A DNA stretch of 64,000 nt from Chitinophaga sp. LS1. GTDB lineage: Bacteria; Bacteroidota; Bacteroidia; Chitinophagales; Chitinophagaceae. Both the position numbers and the translations under genes were made by a program. A model generated the notes under the pieces. It ran no database searches. It saw nothing but the letters and a program-made list of their open reading frames with translations, and was not told where the DNA came from. How positions within the stretch are numbered: position 1 is the first letter of the stretch; every line of letters begins with the position of its first letter. The stretch is from contig NZ_CP128362.1 in assembly GCF_034274695.1 (NCBI RefSeq), forward strand, positions 5,086,501-5,150,500. The letters are read 5' to 3'. This document shows positions 63,086 through 64,000 of the stretch, in pieces.

Positions 63086-64000
63086 TTATCGTATCACAAG
63101 CGTCTCAAATTTACGTTCTGCTATTATCTTGAACACACCACCGGTTGCATTGGCAACAGAGAGTTTCACTGCCTTGCCATCTATGATATATTCCTTTGGT
63201 TTAAATGGTAAACCATGTATATAAATATGATGCTTTTTGTAAGCGGCATCGTAATTACCAAAGAAACGTTTCCTCAACTCAAATTGCTGTTTGGTTGACA
63301 CCTGTTTGAAACGAATATTGTTGTACTGACCGTTCTTATAACCATAGTGATCGCCGGCGTCTTCGTAGAGTACGCTGTTGGTGATCTGATCGCTATAATA
63401 CACGTGCAGGATCATCTCTTCCGCATCGCGCTGTTCTACATACTGGATTTTGTTATAATGAGGAATTACGGCCCCTGCTTTTACAAACAGTGGCATCTCT
63501 TCCAGCGGGGTTGCCACTTTCACAGATTGTTTACCGTTGAAAAGCTGGTCATTCCAGTAGTAATACCATTGTCCTGCGGGCAGGTACACTTCTTTTTCCT
63601 TCATACCTTTTTCGCTCACATGACTGATGAGCAGGTTATCGCCCAGCATGAATTCATGTGTACGGTCATGTGTTTCTTTGTCATGCTGATCTACGAAAGC
63701 CAGCGGACGCATCATCGGTGTTCCGTTCACACTATATTGCCAGAAGGTTGTATACAGGTAAGGTAATAACTGGTAGCGCAGCTGAATAAACTTCTTCGCC
63801 ACTTCTTCATATTCACCGCCAAAGCTCCATGGTTCCTGGTCAAAACCGGTTTCATTGCTGGCAGAGTGGGTACGCATCAGCGGATGGAATACCGCTAATT
63901 GTATCCAGCGTACATACAGTTCACCATCCGGCTCACCGATAAATCCACCGATATCGCTGCCGACAAAGGAAATACCGGATACGGCCAGTCGCTGTGCCTG
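63086..64000 (-). CDS. Glycoside hydrolase family 31, C-terminal part (partial)
   Basis: 305 residues visible; the frame is open to the right edge. ISFVGSDIGGFIGEPDGELY contains the GH31 acid/base Asp region, followed by WIQLAVFHPLMRTHS and the barrel end LRYQLLPYLYTTFWQYS. Next come a GH31-type distal beta domain (YLPAGQWYYYWNDQLFNGKQ, VFVKAGAVIPHY-like LFVKAGAVIPHYNKIQ) and a DUF5110-like tail. Family members are alpha-glucosidases or alpha-xylosidases; the N-terminal part is needed to decide. An extracytoplasmic location is likely but not visible. Confidence 0.9.
   Translation of the reverse strand, partial: QAQRLAVSGISFVGSDIGGFIGEPDGELYVRWIQLAVFHPLMRTHSASNETGFDQEPWSFGGEYEEVAKKFIQLRYQLLPYLYTTFWQYSVNGTPMMRPLAFVDQHDKETHDRTHEFMLGDNLLISHVSEKGMKEKEVYLPAGQWYYYWNDQLFNGKQSVKVATPLEEMPLFVKAGAVIPHYNKIQYVEQRDAEEMILHVYYSDQITNSVLYEDAGDHYGYKNGQYNNIRFKQVSTKQQFELRKRFFGNYDAAYKKHHIYIHGLPFKPKEYIIDGKAVKLSVANATGGVFKIIAERKFETLVIR

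Overview
The window looks like part of a chromosome from a Bacteroidota species close to Chitinophaga. The evidence is TAnnTTTG-type promoter boxes, the order rpmB-rpmG-DUF4295 gene-ftsY-rimO, DUF4294 and DUF4382 proteins, lipoproteins ending CKK(D), a CxxxY-type CcmE, and very G/T-rich RHS coding strands. No rRNA, tRNA or CRISPR array was found. All calls come from reading the sequence; no database search was run.

Bases 1-36460 form a large RHS polymorphic-toxin island in heavy decay. One long RHS gene (1-4380, open at the left edge) carries LamG-like, YD-repeat and RHS-core regions and an HNH-like C-terminal toxin, with an immunity gene starting at the next base. A second, almost identical core (7612-10908) has lost its 5' end to an IS66 remnant and carries a restriction-endonuclease-like toxin and another immunity gene. 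From 11.4 to 36.2 kb there are fragments of RHS N-termini, LamG domains, toxin tails and about a dozen whole or broken immunity genes, mostly without an intact toxin. Recurring pieces are near copies of each other, so the region appears to have been built by repeated recombination, duplication and deletion.

Insertion sequences cut up the island: IS630 and IS66 remnants (5.1-7.6 kb), an IS4-family element (12605-13955), an IS5-family element (22896-23762) and a three-level nest at 26422-31803. In the nest an IS21-like element lies inside an IS3-family copy, which lies inside a second copy of the same IS3 element, which lies inside a gene on the minus strand. Target duplications of 5, 3 and 3 bp can be read, and removing the nest restores a 199-residue open frame with pentapeptide-like features.

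Bases 36461-64000 are mostly ordinary chromosome. They hold a fasciclin-domain protein, an AAA-ATPase-like/PD-(D/E)XK protein flanked by direct repeats, a radical SAM protein, an arginase/agmatinase-family enzyme, ccmE and ccmF for cytochrome c maturation, an alpha/beta hydrolase, DUF4294 and TonB-plug-like secreted proteins, bshB1, a peroxiredoxin/AhpD-like pair, rpmB-rpmG-DUF4295-ftsY-rimO, a DEAD-box RNA helicase, glgB, a DUF4382 lipoprotein, a MORN-like protein, a PAP2 phosphatase, a KGG-repeat stress protein and the 3' part of a GH31 glycosidase. Most transcription units end in clear hairpin terminators. Two tandem-repeat tracts (40946-41204 and 48137-48382) lie next to genes, and the second contains the apparent bshB1 promoter.
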